DNA of 64,000 nucleotides from Candidatus Contendibacter sp. (lineage in GTDB: Bacteria > Pseudomonadota > Gammaproteobacteria > Competibacterales > Competibacteraceae). The stretch is taken from assembly GCA_029624675.1 (NCBI GenBank), contig JARSSP010000005.1:100380-164379 (forward strand), given 5' to 3'. The notes beneath the pieces are model-generated. The model did not search any database. It saw nothing but the letters and a program-made list of their open reading frames with translations, and was not told where the DNA came from. The translations under genes were made by a program, and so were the position numbers. Positions 9,086 to 17,879 of the stretch are shown piece by piece; within the stretch, counting starts at the first letter, position 1; each line of letters opens with the position of its first letter.

Positions 9086-9830
9086 TCCAGTCGCTTACCG
9101 CGAACGCCTCTACTCACGTTACGTCCACGCGCGTGACCGGCCCCTGGCGCCTGGCGGTCTGGACGATATGAATATGCAGGCGCGGTTACACGGTTTGAGA
9201 GACATGGTGCGCCGGTGCGCGCCGCCGGACAAGCAAGCCACGATTCTCGATCTCGGCTGCGGACATGGAGCGGTCATTCACGCCTTTCGCCTGGAGGGAT
9301 ATCAACAGATCAGCGGGGTCGACGGTTCCTTGGAGCAGGTCGAAGCGGCCAGACGCCTTGGTATCCTCGGTGTGGCGCAGGGGGACATGCTGGATACCCT
9401 CGCCGCCGCCCCTGCCCAATCCCTGGATTGCGTGGTGACCTATGACGTCATCGAGCATCTGACCAAGACCGAGTTGATAAGCTTCGTGGATGAGGTTCAC
9501 CGGGTGCTGCGGCCCGGTGGTCGCTGGATCATTCACGCCCCGAACGGCGAAAGCCCCTTGGGTGGAAAAATGATTTATTGGGATTTTACCCATGAAGTCG
9601 CCTTTACCCGAACTTCCTTGACCCAATTGCTGATGGCCTCTGGCTTTGCGTCGGTTGAGTGCTTCGAGGACCGGCCCGTGCCGCACGGCATCAAATCTGC
9701 CATCAGGGCGGTTCTATGGAGACTGATCCGCTGCGGTTGGTTGGCCTATATCGCCATCGAAACCGGTGGAACGGATCGGCGGGCGATTTTTTCCCAGAAT
9801 CTGCTGGCGGTGGCGATCCGAGGTACCTGA
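9072..9830 (+). CDS. Class I SAM-dependent methyltransferase
   Basis: A 252-residue methyltransferase. Motif I is ILDLGCGHGAVI (about residues 58-69), followed by the acidic SGVDGS loop, TYDVIEHL (motif of the Methyltransf_11/23 type) and VLRPGGRWIIHAPNG. In this locus it could methylate a sugar or lipid-linked glycan in the cytoplasm; the substrate is unknown. The ATG at 9072 overlaps the flippase gene end. Confidence 0.88.
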   Translation: MPAANPVAYRERLYSRYVHARDRPLAPGGLDDMNMQARLHGLRDMVRRCAPPDKQATILDLGCGHGAVIHAFRLEGYQQISGVDGSLEQVEAARRLGILGVAQGDMLDTLAAAPAQSLDCVVTYDVIEHLTKTELISFVDEVHRVLRPGGRWIIHAPNGESPLGGKMIYWDFTHEVAFTRTSLTQLLMASGFASVECFEDRPVPHGIKSAIRAVLWRLIRCGWLAYIAIETGGTDRRAIFSQNLLAVAIRGT

Positions 9831-9834
9831 AACC

Positions 9835-10896
9835 ATGCGCATCGCTTATATCGGGCCCGGAGAGGGCACGTCCAAGGATCGCCTGCACGCGCTGGAGCGA
9901 CTCGGCCACTCGGTAGTCCTCATCGATCCCTGGTCCTGGCTCGGTCGGTCGCCCTGGATCGGCCGATGGCTCCACCATCTCGGCGGTATCGGTTCAGCCC
10001 TTCAAATCAATAATCGGGTTGTCCATGAAGTGATTGCAGCTCAAGCGGAGTTGATATGGGTCAATCAGGGAGAGTGTTTGGGCAGCGCTCTCCTCAAGCG
10101 ATTGTCCAGTAGGCAGGTGCCTATTGTGAACTACACAAACGATGATCCCTTTGGCGGTCCTAATTGGCAGCGCTTCTTTGCCTATAGAAAGGCCTTGCCT
10201 TACTACGACGTGCTGGCGGTCCCAAGGATGGTTAATGTCGCTGAGGCCAAAGCTGCCGGTGCTCGTCAAGTCATCAGGATTTTTTTGAGCGCCGATGAAA
10301 TTGCACACCGGCCTCGCAGCCTGACGGCCGCCCAACTTAACGCCTACCGTAGCGAGGTTGTCTTTGTCGGCACCTGGATGCCGGAGCGCGGTCTTTTCAT
10401 GGCAAGATTGATCGAACTCGGCGTTCCGCTATCCATTTGGGGTAACCGCTGGCAAAAAGCTCGGGAATGGCCTCAACTCAAACCGTATTGGCGTGGCTAC
10501 GGACTTTATGATAGCAACGCCTATGCTGCGGCACTTCTTTCGGCCCGGATCTGTTTGGGGCTACTGTCCAAGGATAATCGCGACCTTCACACAAGCCGTA
10601 GTGTTGAAATCCCTTCACTTGGCGCGCTGCTTTGCGCGGAGCGAACGCAGGATCACCTTGATCTCTATAAAGACGGTGAGGAAGCGATATTTTGGGGCAA
10701 CGCCGACGAGTGTGCGGCACGCTGTCATGAACTACTAGCCGATGAGGCGCGACGGCGCCAGATAGCCGAAGCCGGTCATCGCCGGGCGTTGCGCAACAAT
10801 CTTTTTAACGAACCGATCCTGCAACGCATTATCGATGCGGCGATAGCCGTAGCCCCAGCGGCCCTCCCCTCCCAAACCCACACCGTGGTTGGTTAA
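9835..10896 (+). CDS. CgeB-like glycosyltransferase
   Basis: A 353-residue protein with a GT-B look. The N-terminus MRIAYIGPG and the C-terminal region, with a conserved RSVEIPSLGALLCAERT segment followed by an EA/EC-type nucleotide site, resemble the CgeB/spore-maturation glycosyltransferase family (glycosyl transferase family 1-like C-terminal domain). It has the family's YTNDDPFGG and FVGTWMPERG motifs. The ATG at 9835 follows the methyltransferase stop by 4 bases. A longer in-frame start at 9766 would lie inside that gene and is rejected. Confidence 0.8.
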   Translation: MRIAYIGPGEGTSKDRLHALERLGHSVVLIDPWSWLGRSPWIGRWLHHLGGIGSALQINNRVVHEVIAAQAELIWVNQGECLGSALLKRLSSRQVPIVNYTNDDPFGGPNWQRFFAYRKALPYYDVLAVPRMVNVAEAKAAGARQVIRIFLSADEIAHRPRSLTAAQLNAYRSEVVFVGTWMPERGLFMARLIELGVPLSIWGNRWQKAREWPQLKPYWRGYGLYDSNAYAAALLSARICLGLLSKDNRDLHTSRSVEIPSLGALLCAERTQDHLDLYKDGEEAIFWGNADECAARCHELLADEARRRQIAEAGHRRALRNNLFNEPILQRIIDAAIAVAPAALPSQTHTVVG

Positions 10897-10902
10897 ACGC
10901 CC

Positions 10903-12756
10903 ATGTGCGGACTTGCTGGGATTTTTGCATACCAGAACGGCGCTCCCCCGGTCGCGGCCGAGGAGTTGCTACGGATGCGCGAACAGATGATCCGGCGCGG
11001 ACCGGACGGCGCCGGACTGTGGCGGGAGGCGGAGGGACGGATCGGCTTGGCCCATCGTCGCCTCGCCATTCTGGACCCGACGCCCGCGGGAACCCAGCCG
11101 ATGTGGTCGACGGACGGACGGTACGCGATCGTCTTCAACGGTGAAATCTATAACTTCCAGCAACTGCGCGCCGAGCTTGCGCGGCAGGGCCACCACTTTC
11201 GCACCCACACTGATACCGAAGTGTTGCTGGAACTCTATCGGCGGGAGGGCGACCGGATGTGCGCCCGGCTCCGGGGCATGTACGCCGCTGGTATCTGGGA
11301 CCGGGACGCGCAAACCCTGTTCCTGGTCCGCGACCCCTTTGGCATCAAGCCGCTCTATCTGCACGACGATGGACAAACCCTGCGGTTTGCGTCGCAGGTC
11401 AAGGCGCTTCTCGCCGGGGGCGGCATCGCCCAAGCGGTGGAGCCGGCGGGACTGGCCGGCTATTGGCTCTGGGGCCATGTGCCAGAGCCCTGGAGTCTGT
11501 ATCAGGGCGTGGTGAGTCTACCCCCTGGGAGTTGGCTGCGGCTTGAGCGCGGCGGAGCCAGAAAAACCGGCCAGTTTCACAACCTGTTCGCCCTGATGCG
11601 CGCCGACGACGGCGGGCCAGCGCGCCCGGCCGCCGTGGCTGATGAGGTCGCCGCCGGGGGATTGCGGGAAGCCATGCTCGGCAGCGTCCGCCACCATCTG
11701 ATTGCCGATGTTCCCGTTGGGATTTTCCTCTCCGCCGGGATCGATTCCTCGACCATCGCCGCCCTGGCGGCCGAGACCGGCGCCACCCTGCGCACCGTCA
11801 CGCTGGGCTTTGCCGAATACCGAGGAACACCGGCCGATGAAACGGTTCAGGCGGAGCAGGTGGCGCGCCGTTACGGCGCCCAGCATGAGACGGCCTGGAT
11901 CACCCAGCAGGAGTTTGCCGATATCCTGGATGACTTTCTTGAGAGCATGGATCAGCCAAGTACCGATGGACTCAACACCTGGCTGGTGTCGCGGGCAGCG
12001 GCTCAACGGGGGCTCAAGGTGGTATTGTCCGGACTGGGGGGCGACGAACTGCTTGGCGGCTACCCTTCGTTCCGGCATATTCCACTGATGCGCGCCCTGG
12101 GCCATCCATTTTCGAGGTGGCCGGCATTGGGGCGGGGGATCAGACGCCTCGCCACCCCGATACTGCGCCCGCTGACTTCGGTCAAGTACGCCGGGCTGTT
12201 GGAGTATGGAGGAAGCTGGGAAGGCGCCTACCTGCTGCGCCGCGCGCTGCGCCTGCCTTGGGAAGTGATGGAACTGTCACGGAATCGGGCGCCGGACATC
12301 CATGATATTTTTAGAGAGGGATTGTTAAAACTTGAATCCGAAAGGATGTCGGATTCCGATCTCGCCCCGCTCGGCGGTTCGCATGCTATCGTTTCGTACC
12401 TGGAAATGACGCGCTATATGCGCCACCGCCTGCTGCGCGACGCGGACTGGGCGAGCATGGCCCACTCGCTCGAGCTCCGAACGCCACTGGTCGACATCCC
12501 GGTCTTGCGGGCGGTCGCTCACCGTTGGTCCCACGCTACGGCGGGGCAGCGCCATCGATCCTACCAGAAATCCGATCTCGCGGCCTGCGCCCGTCCCCTC
12601 CTGCCTGACGAGTTGTTGACGAGGTCCAAGAGTGGCTTCAACATCCCCATGCAGGAGTGGTTGTTGGCTAGCGACGACGGTAGCTCACCTTCCCAGCGTG
12701 GCCTGCGGGACTGGCAGGAACGGGTTGCGCGGAGCTTTTCCCTGGCCGGCAACTGA
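10903..12756 (+). CDS. asnB: Asparagine synthase (glutamine-hydrolysing)
   Basis: A 617-residue AsnB-type enzyme. The N-terminal Ntn glutaminase begins with the catalytic Cys2 (MCGLAGIF) and contains HRRLAILD and FNGEIYNF. The C-terminal synthetase domain has the PP-loop FLSAGIDSS and SGLGGDELLGGYP. In polysaccharide loci such enzymes often amidate uronic acids or related sugars rather than make free asparagine, so the role is open. It starts 6 bases after the previous gene, within the same operon. Confidence 0.93.
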   Translation: MCGLAGIFAYQNGAPPVAAEELLRMREQMIRRGPDGAGLWREAEGRIGLAHRRLAILDPTPAGTQPMWSTDGRYAIVFNGEIYNFQQLRAELARQGHHFRTHTDTEVLLELYRREGDRMCARLRGMYAAGIWDRDAQTLFLVRDPFGIKPLYLHDDGQTLRFASQVKALLAGGGIAQAVEPAGLAGYWLWGHVPEPWSLYQGVVSLPPGSWLRLERGGARKTGQFHNLFALMRADDGGPARPAAVADEVAAGGLREAMLGSVRHHLIADVPVGIFLSAGIDSSTIAALAAETGATLRTVTLGFAEYRGTPADETVQAEQVARRYGAQHETAWITQQEFADILDDFLESMDQPSTDGLNTWLVSRAAAQRGLKVVLSGLGGDELLGGYPSFRHIPLMRALGHPFSRWPALGRGIRRLATPILRPLTSVKYAGLLEYGGSWEGAYLLRRALRLPWEVMELSRNRAPDIHDIFREGLLKLESERMSDSDLAPLGGSHAIVSYLEMTRYMRHRLLRDADWASMAHSLELRTPLVDIPVLRAVAHRWSHATAGQRHRSYQKSDLAACARPLLPDELLTRSKSGFNIPMQEWLLASDDGSSPSQRGLRDWQERVARSFSLAGN

Positions 12757-12900
12757 TGAACCGCCGCGCATGTTACCTTTAGAAGCGCCGGCGTGGGCGG
12801 CTTGGAGAACCACTTGGTGGGCTCCCCAGTGGGAAGCCAGCGATTCCGCGCCCGCCCGATGCGGGCACCGCATCTGTAATTTCAATAAGATCATAATGGC

Positions 12901-13983
12901 ATGACGATTTCACAGGATACTGGCCAGCCGCGACGCATTCTCATTTACCGGCTCGGCTCGCTGGGTGACACCGTCGTGGCGCTACCCGCCCTGCGCCTGA
13001 TCGCCCGCGCGTTTCCAGAGGCTGAGCGCTGGATACTCACCAATTTCAGCATCAGCACCAAAGCCGCCCCGCTGGCGGAGATTCTTGATGGGACCGGACT
13101 CGTCCATGGCTACATCGAATACCCGCTTGGTTTGCGCAACGTAAGGAAATTGTTGGACTTGCGCCGAAGGATTCGCCGACACCGGTTTGAACGACTCATT
13201 TATCTTCAACCGCCACGGGGAGGGTTTTTCAAGGCCCTGCGGGACGCAACCTTCTTTTATAGTTGTGGCATAGGCGCCCTGATCGGCGTGCCCTATCGAA
13301 CGGAATTTCAACGATGCAAGCAGTTGGACGAGGGTCATTATGAATACGAAGGCGCGCGGTTACTTCGCTGTATCAGCGCGCTTGGCCAGCAAGACCTCGA
13401 CGATCCCTCGGCCTTTGACCTCTGTCTCTCGCCCGCGGAACAGGAAGCCGCCATCAACGCCATCGCCGCGCTCAACCCACGGAAACCCATCATCGCCGCC
13501 AGCATCGGGGCCAAGCTCGATCTCAAGGACTGGGAGGATGACAACTGGGCAGCCCTGTTCGAGGACCTGAGCCGGACCCATCCGGAGGCCCAGCTCATCC
13601 TGGTGGGCGCCGGGGTCGAATACAACCGCAGCCAACGTCTCGCACAACACTGGCATGGCCTCTCACTGAACCTGTGTGGTCTACTCACAGTCCGCGAAAC
13701 CGCTGTCGTGCTCTCTCGGGCGCGTTTGTTCATCGGCCATGACAGCGGTCCCATGCATCTTGCCGCCGCCGTTAAAACACCATGCGTTGCGATCTTCAGC
13801 GCTCGGAATCAACCGGGGGAGTGGTTTCCCCATGGACGCCACCACCGAATTTTCTATAAGTCCGTCCCTTGCCGAGGCTGTCAGTTAATGGTTTGCGAGC
13901 ACCAGCAAAAACGGTGTATTCGCTCGATCACGGTGGATGAGGTGAGGTCGGCAGTCTTGGAACTAATGGTTAACCAGCAATGA
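12901..13983 (+). CDS. Glycosyltransferase family 9 (heptosyltransferase-like)
   Basis: A 360-residue GT9 protein. The N-terminus RRILIYRLGSLGDTVVALPAL is the classic start of ADP-heptose:LPS heptosyltransferases, and the C-terminal half has the HDSGPMHLAAAVKTPCVAIF donor-site motif. It could act on LPS core or on the polysaccharide repeat. The C-terminal CRGCQLMVCEHQQKRCI is Cys-rich, as in several GT9 members. A 144-base gap separates it from asnB. The acceptor is not known. Confidence 0.88.
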   Translation: MTISQDTGQPRRILIYRLGSLGDTVVALPALRLIARAFPEAERWILTNFSISTKAAPLAEILDGTGLVHGYIEYPLGLRNVRKLLDLRRRIRRHRFERLIYLQPPRGGFFKALRDATFFYSCGIGALIGVPYRTEFQRCKQLDEGHYEYEGARLLRCISALGQQDLDDPSAFDLCLSPAEQEAAINAIAALNPRKPIIAASIGAKLDLKDWEDDNWAALFEDLSRTHPEAQLILVGAGVEYNRSQRLAQHWHGLSLNLCGLLTVRETAVVLSRARLFIGHDSGPMHLAAAVKTPCVAIFSARNQPGEWFPHGRHHRIFYKSVPCRGCQLMVCEHQQKRCIRSITVDEVRSAVLELMVNQQ

Positions 13984-14046
13984 AAGCTATGGCAATATCA
14001 TTTCATCGTTTAGGGCGACTGAAATCCAGTTTCTTATTTATTTCTC

Positions 14047-14052
14047 TATAAT
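14047..14052 (+). promoter_or_regulatory. Possible -10 element before the AT-rich polymerase
   Basis: A perfect TATAAT lies 24 bases upstream of the polymerase start at 14077, in AT-rich DNA. No clear -35 hexamer is visible 16-18 bases upstream. If real, this gene has its own promoter. Confidence 0.3.
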
Positions 14053-14076
14053 AGCTCAGACCTATTGAGATAAAGG

Positions 14077-15534
14077 ATGTATATACTAGCATTTCCCTTA
14101 TTATTGATCATTCCTTTCCTGTTGCTATTTCCTGATAGCAAAGTTCTATTTATTATCTCTATTGTTGTAGGTAGCATGCTATCAATTTACGCGTTGGCAA
14201 CCATAATATTTAGGCAAAATTTTTTGCGCTTTACGAATATTATGGCAATAAGTTTCTTGCTAGGCTACTCTCTTTCGACATTGATTTACTTTGTAACACA
14301 TTTTTCCTTTGTTATTCTATCAGAAAAATTTGATGTCACAGGTTATTATGTGACGCAAAAAGAGCTTTCATTGGCAATAAGCATGGTTTATTTTGTCTGT
14401 GCTACTCTTTTTCTCTTTTCAAGAGTAGACTATTCTATAGATAGTGTATTACATAAGACGAATTTAGTCTTTCTTGATATTCGCGCCACTTTGTTAGTCT
14501 ACTTAGGACTTGGGATAGTTTTTTTTGCGTTAATTTCAAATAATTTGGGTTATCAAGGAGTTCAAAAAATAGATGAAGCCTCAAATCAAATCTCTATTAT
14601 TGGAGCGATTTCTATTCAGATCGCCCCAGTTCTACCAGCAATGTTTTTAATTAAAATTAAACAAAAAGTTAACAAACATTTAATCTTTATAGATATAATT
14701 GGTTTTGCTTTGTCTTTGATATTATTATTTAGCTTAACCCGCCGCACATTATTATATTCAATTATTATTTCTCTAATAGCATTAGCACCAAAAGCTCAAG
14801 AAATCCATAAGATTAACCCCCGTATTTTACTTCAGTATCTAATTTTCGGCTTTTTTTTATTAATTATCATATATATTGGGTTTTATTTTTTTATGGGTCT
14901 AAGAATTGCGCAACAAACCATCGGCGAAAGCAATAAAAGCATTTTTGAGTTACTTTTGACTGCTAAAGATTCTGGCCTGCTCATTGGCACTGAATTAGGA
15001 GATACATTACACGAAAACATGTCTAATCGTCCCTTTTTCCTTGTAAATTATTTAGGAATTCTTATTTCAGCACATCAGTCTTACTCCCCTTTATGGGGCG
15101 AGGAATTATCTTTTGCTATTAAATCCGCAATACCATCTACAATTTGGCCATCAAAAATAATGATCTTACCTTCTATGTCAGAGGAGTTAACACATCCCTT
15201 GCTTGGGCTTCCAATATATGATGGGAGTAATACAATCATAACATTTGGATTGAATGATTTTGGTGTATTTGGAGCCATACTTTATCCAGTATTCATAGCC
15301 CATTTATATGGCAGTTTAGTATATTTTTTACAGGAGCGAGTTCCTACATTTATTTTTTATTTCATAATACTCAACCTAATTTTTAAAGTGTTTAGTTTAG
15401 AGGAAAGTCTAGCTGTATTTTTGACGGTCGGACTTCGAGATATTTTTATTACTTCGCTAGGTTTGTTAGTGATTTGGAGGTTTTTGGGAGGGTTCTTGTG
15501 GAAACAGGCGATTGGCTCGCATCAGGATAACTGA
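14077..15534 (+). CDS. Oligosaccharide repeat-unit polymerase (Wzy-like)
   Basis: A 485-residue, very hydrophobic protein with about twelve predicted membrane segments and few recognisable motifs, typical of Wzy polymerases that join repeat units in the periplasm. Base composition is strikingly AT-rich compared with its neighbours, with A/T-ending codons throughout. This suggests recent acquisition. It is the second polymerase-like gene in the locus (the other starts at 1686). The start at 14077 is closely preceded by AAAGG. Function is inferred from topology and context only. Confidence 0.75.
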   Translation: MYILAFPLLLIIPFLLLFPDSKVLFIISIVVGSMLSIYALATIIFRQNFLRFTNIMAISFLLGYSLSTLIYFVTHFSFVILSEKFDVTGYYVTQKELSLAISMVYFVCATLFLFSRVDYSIDSVLHKTNLVFLDIRATLLVYLGLGIVFFALISNNLGYQGVQKIDEASNQISIIGAISIQIAPVLPAMFLIKIKQKVNKHLIFIDIIGFALSLILLFSLTRRTLLYSIIISLIALAPKAQEIHKINPRILLQYLIFGFFLLIIIYIGFYFFMGLRIAQQTIGESNKSIFELLLTAKDSGLLIGTELGDTLHENMSNRPFFLVNYLGILISAHQSYSPLWGEELSFAIKSAIPSTIWPSKIMILPSMSEELTHPLLGLPIYDGSNTIITFGLNDFGVFGAILYPVFIAHLYGSLVYFLQERVPTFIFYFIILNLIFKVFSLEESLAVFLTVGLRDIFITSLGLLVIWRFLGGFLWKQAIGSHQDN

Positions 15535-15837
15535 TGAGTGATGTAGGGTTGTTAACTCAACCACTACCGGCTGGGAGTCGAGATCGCTCATCAATAATCG
15601 TGAATGATCCAAAAAGTCATTAACTTAACCTCAAGCTGACACAGTGGACCACAATCTGCTTAGGAGATCATCTCTATCAAGAACCCTCGAAGAACCGAAA
15701 ATTTCAATCAATTTTTTAGGTGGCTTTGCTAATAAAAAAGCATTGCTCGATACTGGTCAATGCTGGTTGTACCCAGTACTTTTATTTGGCTCCAATGAGC
15801 CTAACTCTTGCTTGTTAAAGCCTATCTCGGGTGTAAA
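15535..15837. other. AT-rich gap before the broken epimerase
   Basis: About 300 bases with no supported gene. A 65-codon plus-strand frame (15644-15841) exists but has no recognisable motif and runs into the epimerase start. It may be a remnant of a lost gene. Confidence 0.4.
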
Positions 15838-16009
15838 ATGAAAAACAACAGTTCAGGTCAAAAAATTCTTATCACTGGTGGTTCTGGTTTCATTGGTACG
15901 CATCTGATTGATTCATTAAGATTTAGTGATTTAACACTGCTTAACATCGACATAGCTCGGCCCAAGATTACCGAGCATAAAGACTACTGGCGTTTCATTG
16001 ACATAAAAA

Positions 16010-16713
16010 GTAAATATCCCCCGGCAGAGCCGGGGGCTTTAGTTTATGAGCCGCTCAAAGCGGCTAAACGGGGTCGCTAACGCGGCCCCAATGGTTGGGA
16101 ACCACCTAAAGGTGGTTCAGGGGGTCGCTAACGCGGCCCCACTATCGGGCACCCCCTGAAGGGGGTTCGTCCGGCCAAAAGTTGAGTTGATCCAACCGGC
16201 GATCCTCTTCTTCCTGGCGGCGAATGTAGTCACGAATCACCGCTTCGTCCCGACCAACCGTCGAAACAAAGTAGCCCCGTGCCCAAAAGTGTTGCCCGGT
16301 AAAGTTGCGCCGATGCTCCCCATAGACCCGCGCCAAGTGGATCGCACTTTTGCCCTTGATAAACCCAATCACTTGCGATACCGCATACTTCGGTGGGATC
16401 GCAATCAACATATGCACATGATCCACCAGCAAATGGCCTTCCTCAATCGCGCTCTCCTTCTGCCGAGCTAACTGGTGAAACACTTCTCCCAAGGGTCGTC
16501 TTAGCTGTTCATAAAGCGTCCGACGACGACATTTTGGGATAAACACAACGTGGTATTTGCACTCCCAAGTCGAGTGGCTTAGGCTTCCTGGTCCGTCCAT
16601 CAGGATTCTCCTCATCGTGTGCTTTGGCGGCTCACGGCGGGGAGTCTCCTGAGGGACTCCCGGAACTGTCAAACTTTTACTGTCTCCCCGGCAGAGCCGG
16701 GGGTTTACCTAAT
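16010..16713 (-). mobile_element. IS200/IS605-family insertion sequence (about 704 bp)
   Basis: The element carries a single tnpA and has near-identical terminal hairpins (CCCCGGC-AGA-GCCGGGG) at about 16018-16036 and 16686-16703. It has no terminal inverted repeat of the DDE type and no target duplication. On the minus strand the left end abuts TTAC (GTAA at 16714-16717 on the plus strand), matching the 3'-of-tetranucleotide insertion typical of the family. Inside, GGGGTCGCTAACGCGGCCCC occurs twice (about 16071 and 16121), and GAACCACCTAAAGGTGGTTC forms another hairpin. Boundaries were deduced from the restored host reading frame. Confidence 0.85.
16142..16600 (-). CDS. tnpA: IS200-type transposase TnpA (HUH Y1 family)
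   Basis: A 152-residue transposase of the IS200/IS605 TnpA (Y1 HUH) group. It contains CKYHVVFIPKCRR near the N-terminus, the HUH-type metal motif HVHMLIAIP, and the YFVSTVGRDEAVIRDYI segment with the nucleophilic tyrosine. It cuts and rejoins single-stranded DNA at the element's hairpin ends. The ATG at 16600 is preceded by GAGGAG at ideal spacing, so the longer reading frame reaching 16672 is not the true start. No tnpB accompanies it. The gene looks intact, so the element may be mobile. Confidence 0.95.
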   Translation of the reverse strand: MDGPGSLSHSTWECKYHVVFIPKCRRRTLYEQLRRPLGEVFHQLARQKESAIEEGHLLVDHVHMLIAIPPKYAVSQVIGFIKGKSAIHLARVYGEHRRNFTGQHFWARGYFVSTVGRDEAVIRDYIRRQEEEDRRLDQLNFWPDEPPSGGAR

Positions 16714-17525
16714 GTAATTACTCTTCATTAGCCGACGGATTTACAGAATTTCAACCTACCTATGTCATACATCTCGCTGCAAAGGCAAATCTTCGTGGGA
16801 AGTCTATTAAAGATTTTCCAGACAATGTGCTTGGAACCGAGAACATCATAAAGTGTGTTAATAGCACTCCCTCGGTAGTCAGATTCATCCATATCTCAAC
16901 GCAGTATGTTGTTACCCCTGGTTCTCTACCACCAACTGATGACTATCTTGAGCCGTATACTGCTTATGGCCAAAGTAAGGCCGAAGGGGAACGCCTTGTA
17001 AGGCGGGATTGCCATAAGTGCTGGGTTATCCTTAGACCAACAAATATTTGGGGTCCATGGCATCCCTTCTTTCCTAATGAGCTATGGAAATATTTAGCCA
17101 AGCGTTACTATATTCATCCAGGTTATAACCCTACCCAAAAATATTATGGATATATTGATAATGCTATTGAACAAATCAAGGCAATCACATTTTATGATGA
17201 GAGTATTTGCTCAAAAGTTTTTTATATAACCGACCCCCCGATAGATAACGCAGAATGGATGAATTGATTTTCAATAAGACTATCTGGAAGAAAAATAAGA
17301 CGAGCACCAATAAGTGTTTGGAAAGCTCTCGCGTTTATCGGTGATAGCTTGGGCAATTTCGGTGTAAATTTTCCAATCTCATCGGCACGTCTATTTCGAT
17401 TGACAACCAAAGAAAATATTCCCTACGAGAATATATTGAAAATAACAGGTCCTCCAAAAGTAAGTCTGGAGGAAGGCATAAAGCGATGTGTTGAATGGTA
17501 TTTAAGTTCGAAAAGTAATCATTAA

Positions 17526-17879
17526 ATTTCCCTTGGCGGCTTCAGACCCACCAAAAGTTTTCGACCCCTGGTGTAAACTACCAACTACCAACTCCCAACT
17601 GCCCTCTATCCCAGTCGGTGGTTACTCAGTGGTTAATCGGCTGATTCTCAGCCTACCAGCTTACAGTAGGCTATGAATTTCTCACTTTAAAAACTTATGG
17701 GTAACCGTTCAGATTCCCTGGTGGTTTCGCCCCGTACTGATGGGTTTCGTTCCTCAACCCATCCTACAATCCTACAATCCATTGTTTTTTTCGTAGGATG
17801 GGTTGAGGAACGAAACCCATCGCCGTGCGGGAAGAGGATGTCTGAGTGCTTACACTTACATATTGCTTATCGCTGTTTT
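17526..17879. other. Repeat-rich gap between the epimerase remnant and a glycosyltransferase
   Basis: No gene is supported here. It contains AGCCTAC-N9-GTAGGCT (about 17658-17682), a short hairpin similar in sequence to part of 1080-1110, and the perfect 29-bp inverted repeat listed separately. Confidence 0.55.
17739..17821. repeat. Perfect 29-bp inverted repeat (MITE/REP-like)
   Basis: The left arm 17739-17767 starts GATGGGTTTCGTTCCTCAAC. The right arm 17793-17821 is its exact reverse complement, with a 25-base spacer holding two CCTACAATCC-type repeats. The arm resembles the GTAGG(A/T)TGGGTTGAGG-type dispersed repeats of many proteobacteria and cyanobacteria. It could be a small non-autonomous element. 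Confidence 0.85.

Larger units (their letters stand above)
15838..17525 (+). pseudogene. NAD-dependent epimerase/dehydratase, split by IS200-type element and nonsense codon
   Basis: The left part (15838-16009) encodes the Rossmann start with ILITGGSGFIGTHL. The right part (16714-17525) continues with VIHLAAKANLRG, the ISTQYV region, the catalytic AYGQSKAEGE (YxxxK) and the LRPTNIWGP stretch. Removing 16010-16713 restores one reading frame (IKSNYSSLADG across the junction) and would give about 327 residues, a normal length for an extended SDR sugar epimerase. In addition, an in-frame TGA at 17265-17267 stops the right part where relatives commonly have a Trp-like residue; the frame then continues cleanly for 85 codons to the TAA at 17523. 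The gene is therefore doubly inactivated. Its original substrate is unknown. Confidence 0.88.

Noticed and set aside
15644..15841. 65-codon frame before the broken epimerase
   Set aside because: No motif or ribosome-binding site; overlaps the epimerase start.
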